A DNA stretch of 64,000 nucleotides from Sphingobium terrigena (GCF_003591655.1 NZ_QVRA01000020.1:18235-82234), one strand, 5' to 3'. Positions 27,309 to 35,413 are shown, numbered from the stretch's first letter. A program made the numbers and translations. Notes: a model not told the origin generated them from the sequence alone.

Positions 27309-28415
27309 TTATGAGGGCGGACGACAATTTCCTTTCGGAGGGGTAGGGCAGCGACGGGCAAGGGAAATGGCGTTGGGCCCGCTAATGACCGCTAGCCCCA
27401 ACACGTCTCCCAGATTGCGCGCCAGGCGGGGGCTGTCGTTTATCCGAAAATTTCCCGAGACCCGAGCATCGTCTATATCGGGGGTTTCGCCGACCAAGGG
27501 GATGTCGGCATAGCGGTTGGCCTCCGCGAACAAATCTCCCAAGCGAACATTCCTATATTCCTTCAGTCCATCTGGCCATTCCCTGTCATCGGTCTCTGCC
27601 TTGACGATCTTGGGGGTAAGGGGGGTCGGAGCATTCGGCAATTCGACCTGCTGGCCGGGGGCAAGTCGAACCGCCGGTTGGGCACGCCCCGCTCCGGAGA
27701 CGTCTGTCGCGACGTCGACGGCGCCTTTTACCAGTCGCACGACAACGCGGTTATCCGGCAGGAGATTGATGTCGAAAATTGTACCGAGCGCTGTCACTGT
27801 TCCGCGTCCAGCATGAACCGTAAAGGGACGTCCCTCATGAGCGACGGTGAATCGCGCCCGGCCGCGCAACAAGCGTAGATTTCGTTGCTGGAGGTCGAAA
27901 TCCACCAAAACGAGGCTGTTGGTGTCGAGCGCGACGACAGAGCCGTCTTCGAGCCGAAACGACCGGATTTCACCGATTGCTGTGGTAAGTTTCTGGCCCG
28001 ACCGATCAGATGCCCCAGGCGGCGAGTCCATGGCTAGCGATGGGTGCTTCACGTCCTCGCGCGGCGAACCTGCAGCCAAGTGTGCTACAAGGGCAACGGC
28101 ACCGAGCATCGCCACAATAAGCACCGCACGCTTCTTTGCTGTTCGTCGTGGCTCGTTCTGACGGATATCGTCGCTGGGGTCTTTGTCAGAAACGAGGGCG
28201 TCGTCCTCTGGCTGATACTTCAGACGCTTTCCGATGCTGTAGGCTTCGGCAATCCGGTTATAGGCGGTACGATGAAGCGCGCCTCGTGCTAGCCATGCTT
28301 CGAATTCCTTGCGTCTAACGCCTGCTTGCTCCGGGTTGCGCATGATGGCGAACCAGTCGGCCGCTTCTTCCCTGAGTTGTCCATGCCGACGCGGCGGATC
28401 GGTGTCTTCCATCAT
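27309..28415 (-). CDS. FecR-family anti-sigma regulator
   Basis: 368 residues: cytoplasmic anti-sigma part with the DUF4880-like start (EEAADWFAIM ... EFEAWLARGALHRTAYNRI), one membrane helix (AVLIVAMLGAVALVAHLAA, about residues 96-114) and the periplasmic FecR domain (TAIGEIRSFRLEDGSVVALDTNS ... GRPFTVHAGRGTVTALGT). It relays the receptor state to the sigma factor encoded just upstream, with which it overlaps by 4 bp. Confidence 0.93.
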   Translation of the reverse strand: MMEDTDPPRRHGQLREEAADWFAIMRNPEQAGVRRKEFEAWLARGALHRTAYNRIAEAYSIGKRLKYQPEDDALVSDKDPSDDIRQNEPRRTAKKRAVLIVAMLGAVALVAHLAAGSPREDVKHPSLAMDSPPGASDRSGQKLTTAIGEIRSFRLEDGSVVALDTNSLVLVDFDLQQRNLRLLRGRARFTVAHEGRPFTVHAGRGTVTALGTIFDINLLPDNRVVVRLVKGAVDVATDVSGAGRAQPAVRLAPGQQVELPNAPTPLTPKIVKAETDDREWPDGLKEYRNVRLGDLFAEANRYADIPLVGETPDIDDARVSGNFRINDSPRLARNLGDVLGLAVISGPNAISLARRCPTPPKGNCRPPS

Positions 28416-28978
28416 TCCTGTTCCAGGGCTGCGTCGATATGGGCAAGCGCCCGGGCGACATGATATTGCACAGTCGGGATGGAAATTCCCATGCTTTCAG
28501 CGATCTCCCGGTAGGTCAGCTCTTCCACCCGGTGAGCCAGGAATATCTCTCGCGTCCGTTGAGGTAGCTCGTCAAGGGCGCGCCTGTAAATCCGCATCAC
28601 GTCTTCGGCCTCGATGCGTGCGGCCTGATCCGGCGCGACGGCCACTTCGAAGTCTTCGCCGATCGGCACATGAAACGCGAGGAGCCGGGTCTCCAGGCGC
28701 TTGTACCGATCCAGAAGAAGGTTTCGGGCGATACGCTGGAGATATGCTGCCGGCCGTGGGAGACTTGTCTTGGCCATGCAACCGACCAGGCGGACGAAGG
28801 ATTCCTGTACGAGATCGCCGGCGTCATCCCGGGAGCGCAGGCGGCGCTGGAAATATCGTTGTAGCCGCGGCGCTTCGATTTCGTAGATCTGTCGCACGTC
28901 GGCGATCTCTGAACTTGCATTTTCCTGAGCGACATCGTCTCTCAGGCCTTCTGGCGGATTGAAATTTTCAGACGACAT
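28412..28978 (-). CDS. FecI-type ECF sigma factor
   Basis: 188 residues from the ATG at 28978, with GAGGA 12 nt upstream; a GTG at 28996 is the alternative. Region 2 (LQRYFQRRLRSRDDAGDLVQESFVRL) and region 4 (LPQRTREIFLAHRVEELTYREIAESMGISIPTVQ) are complete. Expected to transcribe the TonB receptor/isopeptidase genes in response to the receptor-FecR signal, coupling uptake to lasso turnover. Confidence 0.93.
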   Translation of the reverse strand: MSSENFNPPEGLRDDVAQENASSEIADVRQIYEIEAPRLQRYFQRRLRSRDDAGDLVQESFVRLVGCMAKTSLPRPAAYLQRIARNLLLDRYKRLETRLLAFHVPIGEDFEVAVAPDQAARIEAEDVMRIYRRALDELPQRTREIFLAHRVEELTYREIAESMGISIPTVQYHVARALAHIDAALEQE

Positions 28979-29303
28979 GAAATCACGGTTCCTCACGACG
29001 TGGCAGCGCCGTCCTCGCTAGTGCAAGGAAGAAGCGATGTGAGGTGAGCCGAGTTGTCGTCTAACGAAGCAACCGGCGCTCGACCCGTATGTCGAGCTTC
29101 GAGATACCTGACAGGACAATCCTGCGGGCGGCTGCCAGATCCCAGCCCGCGTGGGTACTATGCCGCGAAAGCAGGACTCGATCAAGCCTCCGGTATCTTT
29201 GCCTGATCAGTACATATCCATCTCTTGCATGAATGGGCGGCACGAAGCTGGAGAATGTCTCGCGCGTTGAGGCGACACACCTAGTCGCTTGAGGCCAAGA
29301 CAT
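28979..29303. other. Gap without a convincing gene
   Basis: 325 bp between fecI and the Fic gene. A minus-strand frame of 80 codons (29061-29303) is open, but it shows no ribosome site or recognisable domain. It presumably contains the fecI promoter and the 3' end of the Fic unit. Confidence 0.5.
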
Positions 29304-30422
29304 TCATCTCGCATCGCAGACCGGCTCCGACACGAGTGAGTAACTGGTGCTGCGCCCGCCGGCGGGATCTTTCTCAAGGATTCCGCGCAGGAGCAAATCG
29401 TTGATGTCACGCAGCGCCGTGTCTGACGATGCTTTGGTGATCGCCGCCCATTTGGCATTGGTTAGCTTGCCTTCAAAGCCGTCCAGCAGTCGGTTGATGA
29501 CCTTGCGCTGGCGTTCGTTCAGCGATTGCCCCCGAACCGCTTCCCAAAACCGTGCTTTATGCATCACGCCAGCGAGAATCGTTTCAGCCCCATCGAAAGC
29601 GCGGTCGAGGCAGCCCATGAACCACAACAGCCACGGTGTGATGTCCAAGCTGCCCTTCTGCGTCGATTCCAGCATATCGTAATAGGCTTTGCGTTCGATG
29701 CGGATTTGCGCGGACATGCTGTAGAAACGCTGCGCTGTTCCTTCCGCACGTGCCAATGCAAGATCAGCTATGGCGCGAGCGATGCGCCCATTTCCGTCAT
29801 CAAAGGGGTGTATGGTGACAAACCACAGATGCGCAATTCCAGCTTTTAGCACCGGATCAAGCGTCGCCGACTCGAACCAGTCGAGAAAGCGCGTCATTTC
29901 CGTGTCGAGCCGCGCTGATATAGGGGCTTCATAATGGACGCGCTCGCGGACGATAGGACCCGAGACCACCTGCATTACTCCACCCTCGGCAGTGCGCCAT
30001 GATCCCACGGTGATGCGGCTCATACCGCTGCGCCCCGCTGGGAACAGCGCCGCGTGCCAATTGAACAGCCGTTCCGCAGTCAGCGACTGCGTATAGTTTT
30101 GGGTAGCGTCGAGCATCATTTCCACGACGCCTTCGACGCTTCGATCGGTCTCGACCAAGCCGCCAATGTCCATGCCCAGACGGCGGGCGATGGATGAACG
30201 CACCTGCTTCCTGTCCAGTATCTCACCCTCGATCTCGCTGGATTTAAGCACATCTTCGGTCAAGGTTTGTAACACAGCTTCCGCGCGTAGCGGGAAGCCG
30301 AGTGCTTCCATGTGGCCGATCAGCCGTCCCTGGCGATGCCGCACGGCAGCGAGTGGCTGGGCAAGCGTCTCAGCGCTCCAGCGCAAATCCGGCCAGCCTG
30401 GCAGTTCGTGGATGTATGCCAT
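29304..30422 (-). CDS. Fic-domain protein (AMPylator type) with N-terminal inhibitory motif
   Basis: 372 residues. Fic motif HPFDDGNGRIAR at residues 205-216; inhibitory motif SSEIEG at 61-66 places it in the class with N-terminal self-inhibition. A C-terminal winged helix (NERQRKVINRLLDGFEGKLTNAKWAAITKAS) suggests DNA binding and autoregulation. It transfers AMP to protein hydroxyls in characterised relatives; the target here is unknown. The ATG at 30422 gives the usual N-terminus and lies inside a perfect palindrome (30421-30449). Confidence 0.93.
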   Translation of the reverse strand: MAYIHELPGWPDLRWSAETLAQPLAAVRHRQGRLIGHMEALGFPLRAEAVLQTLTEDVLKSSEIEGEILDRKQVRSSIARRLGMDIGGLVETDRSVEGVVEMMLDATQNYTQSLTAERLFNWHAALFPAGRSGMSRITVGSWRTAEGGVMQVVSGPIVRERVHYEAPISARLDTEMTRFLDWFESATLDPVLKAGIAHLWFVTIHPFDDGNGRIARAIADLALARAEGTAQRFYSMSAQIRIERKAYYDMLESTQKGSLDITPWLLWFMGCLDRAFDGAETILAGVMHKARFWEAVRGQSLNERQRKVINRLLDGFEGKLTNAKWAAITKASSDTALRDINDLLLRGILEKDPAGGRSTSYSLVSEPVCDAR

Positions 30423-30449
30423 AATCACCGCGTCTTTTGCGGTGATTAT
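30421..30449. promoter_or_regulatory. Perfect palindrome over the Fic start codon (putative operator)
   Basis: ATAATCACCGC and GCGGTGATTAT, 11-bp arms with a 7-bp spacer, with the ATG of the Fic gene in one arm. Related half-sites lie upstream: TTCGCCGC (30480-30487) with ACGGTGAA (30495-30502), and TAATCGCCGC (30512-30521). The cluster looks like an operator bound by the Fic protein's own C-terminal winged helix. That is an inference. Confidence 0.6.
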
Positions 30450-30624
30450 ATGAGGCATTCACTGCAAAGGGCAAGGATATTCGCCGCATAATGTACGGTG
30501 AATACGGCCGGTAATCGCCGCATTCTCCAAGAGAAAAACAGAGGTCGGCCCGTGGGTGAATAGCTCACCAGAAGCATGGATGCTGGATAGGCATGCGGCG
30601 TTGCCAATCTATTTGCATTGCTAC

Positions 30625-31572
30625 TTATAGGGGCGTTGTTTTTGAATTTTCCGACTTTTCCGCGTCGAGCTTCAACTCTGTAATATGTTCCGAACAGACC
30701 TCATACACAATGGAGCCGAGGTTTTTTATTTTCTCGATGAGCCATTCAAGCTCTTCGGATGAAATATCAAAATGCCTTGAATACTTGCCTTTGCGATACC
30801 CGTCCTTCAGTTTCTGGAACATGGCGCGATCGGCATGGATCGCGCGGGGCCAGGCATCAAATAGCCGTCTATCAAGCCCTTCCGCCAAGCCCCTGAGAAA
30901 CACGATATTCGTGCTGCGAGGAACATAGAATGTGAGCGTTGCTAAAACGCATTTATATAGTTTTTCAGTCGTCTGGTGAAAATCAAAAGCGGCATCGCTG
31001 AATCGATTATTGGCAAGGCTAATTTTGGCCAATTCAAACCGCCACATTGCCCCGGGAAATAAATCCTCGAAATATTCCTTTGCCATAAGATGCGCCTGTT
31101 CAGGCGTCTTCGGCTTGGGTTTAGCGAGGGGCCGATCGTCCGATTGGTACAGGACTACGCCATCCTTGGCTATCTCGGTGAACAAAGGTCTTCCATGGGA
31201 CAGGCCGTCATTCACCTGCTGCAACGTATGCACAATGAAATTGACCGGCGTACGGATGATCTTCTCCACCTGATAGGCGTCGAACAGGCGTTGCTCCGTC
31301 TCTTCCCAATAGAGAGCGCCGTCCGTCAATTCCTTCTGGTTGACGATGACCAGGATATCGTAATCCGATGTGAACTGGTTCGCGTCGAAGGGAGCATCGA
31401 CCCAATCACCCCTCGCATAGGATCCAAACAAGATGACCTTGAGAATCCGGGCAGACTTGCGCCGGCCTTTCGCCTCCTGCGTCGCCTCGCGAAAGCCTTG
31501 AAAAAGCATTTCCACGACGCGGTCGAGTTCGCGCTGCTTGGCGATCGGAAGATGATTGAGATCGGTACGCAT
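30625..31572 (-). CDS. Nucleotidyltransferase-HEPN fusion protein
   Basis: 315 residues. An N-terminal MNT-type nucleotidyltransferase has FGSYARGDW (about residues 49-57) and SDYDILV (about 69-75), the GS...DxD signature. A C-terminal HEPN domain (about residues 165-290) has helices DAAFDFHQTTEKLYKCVL and a candidate RNase motif R-x6-H in RKGKYSRH. MNT and HEPN usually form a two-gene toxin-antitoxin pair in which MNT modifies HEPN; here they are one chain, a known variant. Likely defence or stabilisation. Confidence 0.88.
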   Translation of the reverse strand: MRTDLNHLPIAKQRELDRVVEMLFQGFREATQEAKGRRKSARILKVILFGSYARGDWVDAPFDANQFTSDYDILVIVNQKELTDGALYWEETEQRLFDAYQVEKIIRTPVNFIVHTLQQVNDGLSHGRPLFTEIAKDGVVLYQSDDRPLAKPKPKTPEQAHLMAKEYFEDLFPGAMWRFELAKISLANNRFSDAAFDFHQTTEKLYKCVLATLTFYVPRSTNIVFLRGLAEGLDRRLFDAWPRAIHADRAMFQKLKDGYRKGKYSRHFDISSEELEWLIEKIKNLGSIVYEVCSEHITELKLDAEKSENSKTTPL

Positions 31573-31615
31573 CAGCTTAGTTTCTCATTCCGCTTTCCAT
31601 TATCCGCCATGCCGG

Positions 31616-32017
31616 TCATCGCACCAGTTCGACCACCACGCCGACATCCAGCGCTTCCCATGCCCGGTCGGCGCTTACCGCGGTAGCGTTTCGGCACAGC
31701 GCTAGCGCCAGGCAGGACCGGTCGCCAAGCGACAGGCCAATGTCGCGCGTTTCGGGATGGAGCTTTCCGCCAACGTCGGCCTGACCACGATCAGCAGGTA
31801 CAATGTCGATATCGAGTTCGGCCAGCATCATCTGCGCCTCTGCGGCATCGACGCCGCGATCGGTGAGCTTCGCCAGCACCTCATGGTAGTTCACCACCGA
31901 CACCAGAGCACCGGTCAATCGCATTTCCACTTGGTCTGCGCCCGGTTCGCCAAACAGCAGGCACAGTAGGGCTGAGGCATCGAGAACGAAAACGGCCTTT
32001 GCATCGACATCAGTCAC
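31616..32017 (-). CDS. vapC: PIN-domain toxin VapC
   Basis: 133 residues, GTG start overlapping the antitoxin gene by 8 bp. PIN acidic residues: Asp in VLDASALL, Glu in NYHEVLAKL, Asp in LSLGDRSCLALA and Asp in SADRAW. This is the typical endoribonuclease set. Its partner is the AbrB-domain protein encoded just upstream. Confidence 0.92.
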   Translation of the reverse strand: MTDVDAKAVFVLDASALLCLLFGEPGADQVEMRLTGALVSVVNYHEVLAKLTDRGVDAAEAQMMLAELDIDIVPADRGQADVGGKLHPETRDIGLSLGDRSCLALALCRNATAVSADRAWEALDVGVVVELVR

Positions 32018-32750
32018 GTGCCGCCTCGGCCCGTCGCTCAGCGATCAACTCCTCGGACACAAGCCCCTCCTTGGGTGCAAAGGCACGCAAACGCTCCTGC
32101 ACTCGTCGAAGCGCGGAGCGGGCGGGACGAATTCGCACTTCGTCGCCGTTGACCTCGAAGAGAACAGTGTCGCCATTCTGCAGGCCAAGCGAACGACGAA
32201 TATCGGCGGGAAGGGCAATCCGCCCTCCCGCAATGACCTTGCCTCGCAAGATGGTCATGTCACCAACATCCCGAATGGTACCAACACGCTGATCGTACCT
32301 CATCTCCATGATCGGCATCAAGGTTCCCGATTGGCCAGACGCGCAGATTTCCGAACTCAGGCTTAGGCATTGCCCGATCAGCAAATCGATTGCGTGTTCC
32401 AGAACCTGCTTCGTCGGACGCGCTAGCTTGAGATTGGTGCATCGGCCGTCCGAGGGATCATCCTCGCGCAAAATAGCCCCCAATTCCTCCAGCCGGGTCG
32501 AGCGACGATGTGCTGTCGATGATGCATGCTCGGGCGACAGGCAAGCCGGGTATATCCTTTCACCGTCGATTCCGGCGATATAGATTTCGAGCAAATATGC
32601 CAGATAGGGGCTCGACGATAGCTTCGTTCCCATCTTGCTGCTGAGGATGGCCACCATTTTCAGAAAGGTCCGACATGCCGTTGCGCGGCTGGCCGGGGAC
32701 CAGGCATCGTCACGGCGCTTGTCTATCGACGCTATTGACGCGGAGAACAT
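32010..32750 (-). CDS. Winged-helix (MarR-like) protein fused to an AbrB/VapB antitoxin
   Basis: 246 residues from the ATG at 32750, which has GGAGG about 6 nt upstream. Residues about 45-125 look like a small MarR-type winged helix (STAHRRSTRLEELGAILREDDPSDGR). Residues 165-246 are a complete SpoVT/AbrB antitoxin (MTILRGKVIAGGRIALPADI ...), starting at an internal Met (32258). The normal VapB antitoxin is only the latter 82 residues. The fusion is in frame with no stop between. An independent internal start is also possible, as its ribosome site is weak but not absent. Confidence 0.8.
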   Translation of the reverse strand: MFSASIASIDKRRDDAWSPASRATACRTFLKMVAILSSKMGTKLSSSPYLAYLLEIYIAGIDGERIYPACLSPEHASSTAHRRSTRLEELGAILREDDPSDGRCTNLKLARPTKQVLEHAIDLLIGQCLSLSSEICASGQSGTLMPIMEMRYDQRVGTIRDVGDMTILRGKVIAGGRIALPADIRRSLGLQNGDTVLFEVNGDEVRIRPARSALRRVQERLRAFAPKEGLVSEELIAERRAEAARD

Positions 32751-32832
32751 GAACGGCCTCCGGACCCAAGTTTAAGATGCGATCCGGATTTGAGGCTCAT
32801 GCAGGCCACGCCAGCAAGGCAATATGTACCGG

Positions 32833-33462
32833 TCACAGATAACCTGCCTTTCGAAAGCTCGTCGTACCATTCCGGGCCACGACCAGATGATCATGGACGA
32901 CGACGTCGAGACATTTCGCCGCTTTTGCGATCCTTTCCGTTAAATCCCGATCTGACCTTGATGGCCTCGGGCAGCCGGATGGATGATTGTGGACCAGCAA
33001 AATCGCCGTCGCTTCGAGATCGAGGCAGCGCTTGAGGATTTCGCGCGGCCATGCGTGCACGGCCGCGACTGTTCCCACGCCCAGCACCTCGTCCGCAATC
33101 AACTCATTGTTTGCGTTGAGGAACAACACCCGCAGCTGTTCGATCGGCTCATAGGCCATGCGGCCGCGCAGATAATCCAGCACATGCTCATCGCTGGACA
33201 ATATGGGCCGCTGCATGAGTTGTCCCCTGAGCATCTGGGTCATCGCCCGTCTGAAGCAGAGGAAGGTTTGTTCGATTTCGAGCGAATCCTCTAACAATTC
33301 GATCCGCTCTGCTGAACGCGCCGATACCGCGTCGCCGAGTGAACCAAAGCGTGCGAAGAGACGCTCAGAGAACTCCTGGGCGCGTGCGGGAGAGGTAAGG
33401 CTGATCAGCTCTTCCAGGGCGCGTCGGCACCCAGGCGCTTCAGTCGCCTCCGGTGCCGCCAT
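32833..33462 (-). CDS. RadC-family JAB/MPN domain protein
   Basis: 209 residues from the ATG at 33462. The C-terminal RadC domain has the metalloprotease-like motif HNHPSG with His158, His160, Ser168 and Asp171 (HxH-x7-S-x2-D). The N-terminal helical part replaces the usual helix-hairpin-helix. Frequent on mobile elements; biochemical role unsettled. Its start overlaps the 3' end of the membrane protein gene by 58 bp. Confidence 0.88.
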   Translation of the reverse strand: MAAPEATEAPGCRRALEELISLTSPARAQEFSERLFARFGSLGDAVSARSAERIELLEDSLEIEQTFLCFRRAMTQMLRGQLMQRPILSSDEHVLDYLRGRMAYEPIEQLRVLFLNANNELIADEVLGVGTVAAVHAWPREILKRCLDLEATAILLVHNHPSGCPRPSRSDRDLTERIAKAAKCLDVVVHDHLVVARNGTTSFRKAGYL

Positions 33463-33902
33463 GTCGCGATCACGAGTGCCAGTTGAGCAAACCAGCCCCA
33501 TAACGCCAGACCGTGCATATAGGCTCGGGGAACAACTTCGGGCGCAATCGCGAGCGCAACATGGACGATAACTTCCGCGCCCAGTATCGCGGCGATCCAG
33601 ATCGGCCAAAAACGGGTGCTTTGAATTGAAAGCCATAAGAAAATGCCCAGTATCGATATGTCGATCACGAGAATGCCGGCTTCGACATCCTGAAAGCGGG
33701 TACCGAGCGGGGAAGCGACAAGAACCGTCAGGCTTGCGCCTAGTAAAAGGGTGACCGCACCGATCTTTTCGGGTTGGTCACCCTTTCGAAAGGCAAAGGC
33801 GCTGCTCAACAGCAGAAATGCCAGGAACAGGGCTTGTCTCGTCATGGGCTGAGGGAACGATAAATGTAACGGTTCGTCAATTTCCCTCGGCACATACCTC
33901 AC
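33405..33902 (-). CDS. Small multi-pass membrane protein, unknown
   Basis: 165 residues with about five hydrophobic helices (ALFLAFLLLSSAFAF; IGAVTLLLGASLTVLVA; GILVIDISILGIFLWLS; FWPIWIAAILGAEVIVHVALA; MHGLALWGWFAQLALVIATW) and a basic C-terminus. Starts at a GTG in a GTGA overlap with the preceding gene; an ATG at 33845 right before the first helix is the alternative. No family recognised. Confidence 0.7.
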   Translation of the reverse strand: MRYVPREIDEPLHLSFPQPMTRQALFLAFLLLSSAFAFRKGDQPEKIGAVTLLLGASLTVLVASPLGTRFQDVEAGILVIDISILGIFLWLSIQSTRFWPIWIAAILGAEVIVHVALAIAPEVVPRAYMHGLALWGWFAQLALVIATWRHRRRLKRLGADAPWKS

Positions 33903-34243
33903 ACCGCACGAAGATGTTGTCCCTCAGGCCGGTGTTCCGCCGATGCCACCTTGAGTAGGTCGCCATAGCTGGTCTCCGGTAACCCGATCGCATCACTCGC
34001 CTGCTTGAGATTGGCATGGGTCGTGACGATTTTTTCGCGCGTCTCGGCGACGAGCAACATCGCCGAAGCCGAGCTTTGAATAGCATTCTGGCCGATCATG
34101 GCCGAGAGGCGAGCATCCAGCCGTGCGAGTGGTAGCGCCGCGTTTAGTTCGGCAATACGGGCAGCTGCGATATCGATGGCCTCTTCGGCGGCGAACAGTC
34201 GTTCGGCTACATGTTTGGCGATGGATTGGCGTTGAGCGCGCAT
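33899..34243 (-). CDS. Small helical protein, unknown
   Basis: 114 residues, mostly Ala-rich amphipathic helix with a coiled-coil look (AEEAIDIAAARIAELNAALPLARLDARL ... ASAMLLVAETREKIVTTHANLKQA, quoted in part). No signal peptide. AAGGAG-like purine stretch before the ATG. Coupled to the downstream membrane protein gene by a 4-bp overlap. Function unknown. Confidence 0.7.
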   Translation of the reverse strand: MRAQRQSIAKHVAERLFAAEEAIDIAAARIAELNAALPLARLDARLSAMIGQNAIQSSASAMLLVAETREKIVTTHANLKQASDAIGLPETSYGDLLKVASAEHRPEGQHLRAV

Positions 34244-34304
34244 GGTTTCTCCTTCCCGCTCCGCCCGGAGCAGGTCACGTCGATGGATTTTGTGGATTGC
34301 TGCT

Positions 34305-34922
34305 CTATCTTTCTACAAGACCGTTGAGCGCCAACAGCAAGGAAAACCCGGCGCCTACGGCAAAGAGCATCAAGGTGGTGAGGATCGCAAAAACGATCAG
34401 TATGTAAGGTCCGCTCAGCTCATTGCGTTGCCTCCCGGCTACGCGGAACGGTACAATATCGAGCAGGAAAAAGCTTCGGTCGCGAACGCCATATGGCTTT
34501 TGTTCATTCGCGAAAAAATCTTCCGCTTCTCCTTGCGTCGCCTGGTCGTCCGCTTGGGTTTCGGTAGGACCAGTTGGCATGGGATTCGGGTTATCGGGAA
34601 TAACCATTGGTTGGGGGGGTATATTTTGCCCCCCCTTACGGGTTTCCCATTCCAAGAAGAGTTGTGCCGCCTTCCACTTCGACACATTGTCGAGCTGCCT
34701 GCGGATTTCCAGGATGTGATTGTTGACCGTGTTGGGTGAGATGCCCAAAGCACGCCCGATCTCTTTTGAGGAGCTGCCTTTAGCGGCCTCTCGCAGACAA
34801 TCGACCTTTCGAGGGCTGAGCCGCTCGAATATCTCTGAATAGTCGTTCTCGTTCAAGGGCGGTTCCCCCTTCGCCGATTTACAGCGATCGCAAGCTGCGT
34901 CCTCTCCTTCCACTTCAATCAA
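34305..34922 (-). CDS. LuxR-type HTH protein with a C-terminal membrane helix
   Basis: 205 residues. LuxR/GerE HTH at about residues 30-90 (LSPRKVDCLREAAKGSSSKEIGRALGISPNTVNNHI), a Pro-rich acidic linker, and a single hydrophobic helix near the C-terminus (YILIVFAILTTLMLFAVGAGF). The DNA-binding part would be cytoplasmic and the tail anchored in the membrane. The start is uncertain: TTG at 34922, or TTG at 34856 with AAGGGGG upstream. It is divergent from the sigma-like gene at 35.4 kb. Confidence 0.82.
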   Translation of the reverse strand: MIEVEGEDAACDRCKSAKGEPPLNENDYSEIFERLSPRKVDCLREAAKGSSSKEIGRALGISPNTVNNHILEIRRQLDNVSKWKAAQLFLEWETRKGGQNIPPQPMVIPDNPNPMPTGPTETQADDQATQGEAEDFFANEQKPYGVRDRSFFLLDIVPFRVAGRQRNELSGPYILIVFAILTTLMLFAVGAGFSLLLALNGLVER

Positions 34923-35170
34923 TCTGTTGGCAGCCTCCGAGCGCCTCCATTCTGTTTCAAATAAAAACCTTTCTAAAACATAGCTGTGCTGCGTCCCGTT
35001 TGACAGGATATTTCACAAGCAATCGAGCAATGGCTCAGACGGTCCTCGCGGCGTCCAACGGATGGATATCGGTTCCATCGCCCGAGCCGCAAATGGGTGA
35101 CGAACGCGGGCACTCGAAAATCCCCTTAAAATGCGACGATGACGAAGAGCACGATGCTCGGACCACATGG
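34923..35170. other. Divergent intergenic region, no supported gene
   Basis: Relatively AT-rich near the LuxR gene, as expected for promoters. A TTGACA hexamer lies at 35000-35005 on the plus strand without a good -10 at the right distance. A 73-codon plus frame (35000-35221) is open but unlike its neighbours in composition. Confidence 0.4.
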
Positions 35171-35173
35171 CTT

Positions 35174-35203
35174 GGGAAAGGAGAGGGGTGGGACGGGACA
35201 GGG
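35174..35203 (+). repeat. Purine-rich leader element, copy 1 (G-quadruplex-capable)
   Basis: Four G-tracts at 35185-35203, GGGG-T-GGG-AC-GGG-ACA-GGG, preceded by GGGAAAGGAGA. One of six similar plus-strand elements upstream of transcription units in this window. Confidence 0.6.
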
Positions 35204-35280
35204 AGTATCCGGCAGGAATGAACCACCATGCACAATTCTAAGATAGTTTCACTACTTCAAGATCTTGGAGCCTATCTGTT

Positions 35281-35326
35281 CGGCGGGGCTTGGTCCTGGT
35301 CTCGCGGCAAAGCCCCGCCGTTTTTT
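35281..35326 (+). terminator. Strong intrinsic terminator upstream of the sigma-like gene
   Basis: Perfect 11-bp stem CGGCGGGGCTT / AAGCCCCGCCG (35281-35291 and 35310-35320) followed at once by TTTTTT (35321-35326). It lies inside the longest frame of the downstream gene, so it either ends a short upstream RNA that includes purine element 1 or works as an attenuator. Confidence 0.85.
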
Positions 35327-35413
35327 CGTCGTCTTACCGGCGTTGCCGATCGACTGGGCGATGCCCGCCATCCAGCAATTGCAGTCGCCAGAGCCAGGCT
35401 GGAAGGTGCGCCC

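Noticed and set aside
29061..29303. 80-codon minus frame between fecI and the Fic gene
   Set aside because: No ribosome site, no recognisable domain, Arg-rich as expected from a random GC-rich frame; kept only as a gap note.
35000..35221. 73-codon plus frame with a nearby TTGACA
   Set aside because: Composition unlike neighbouring genes and it runs through the quadruplex-capable leader; more likely untranslated leader.
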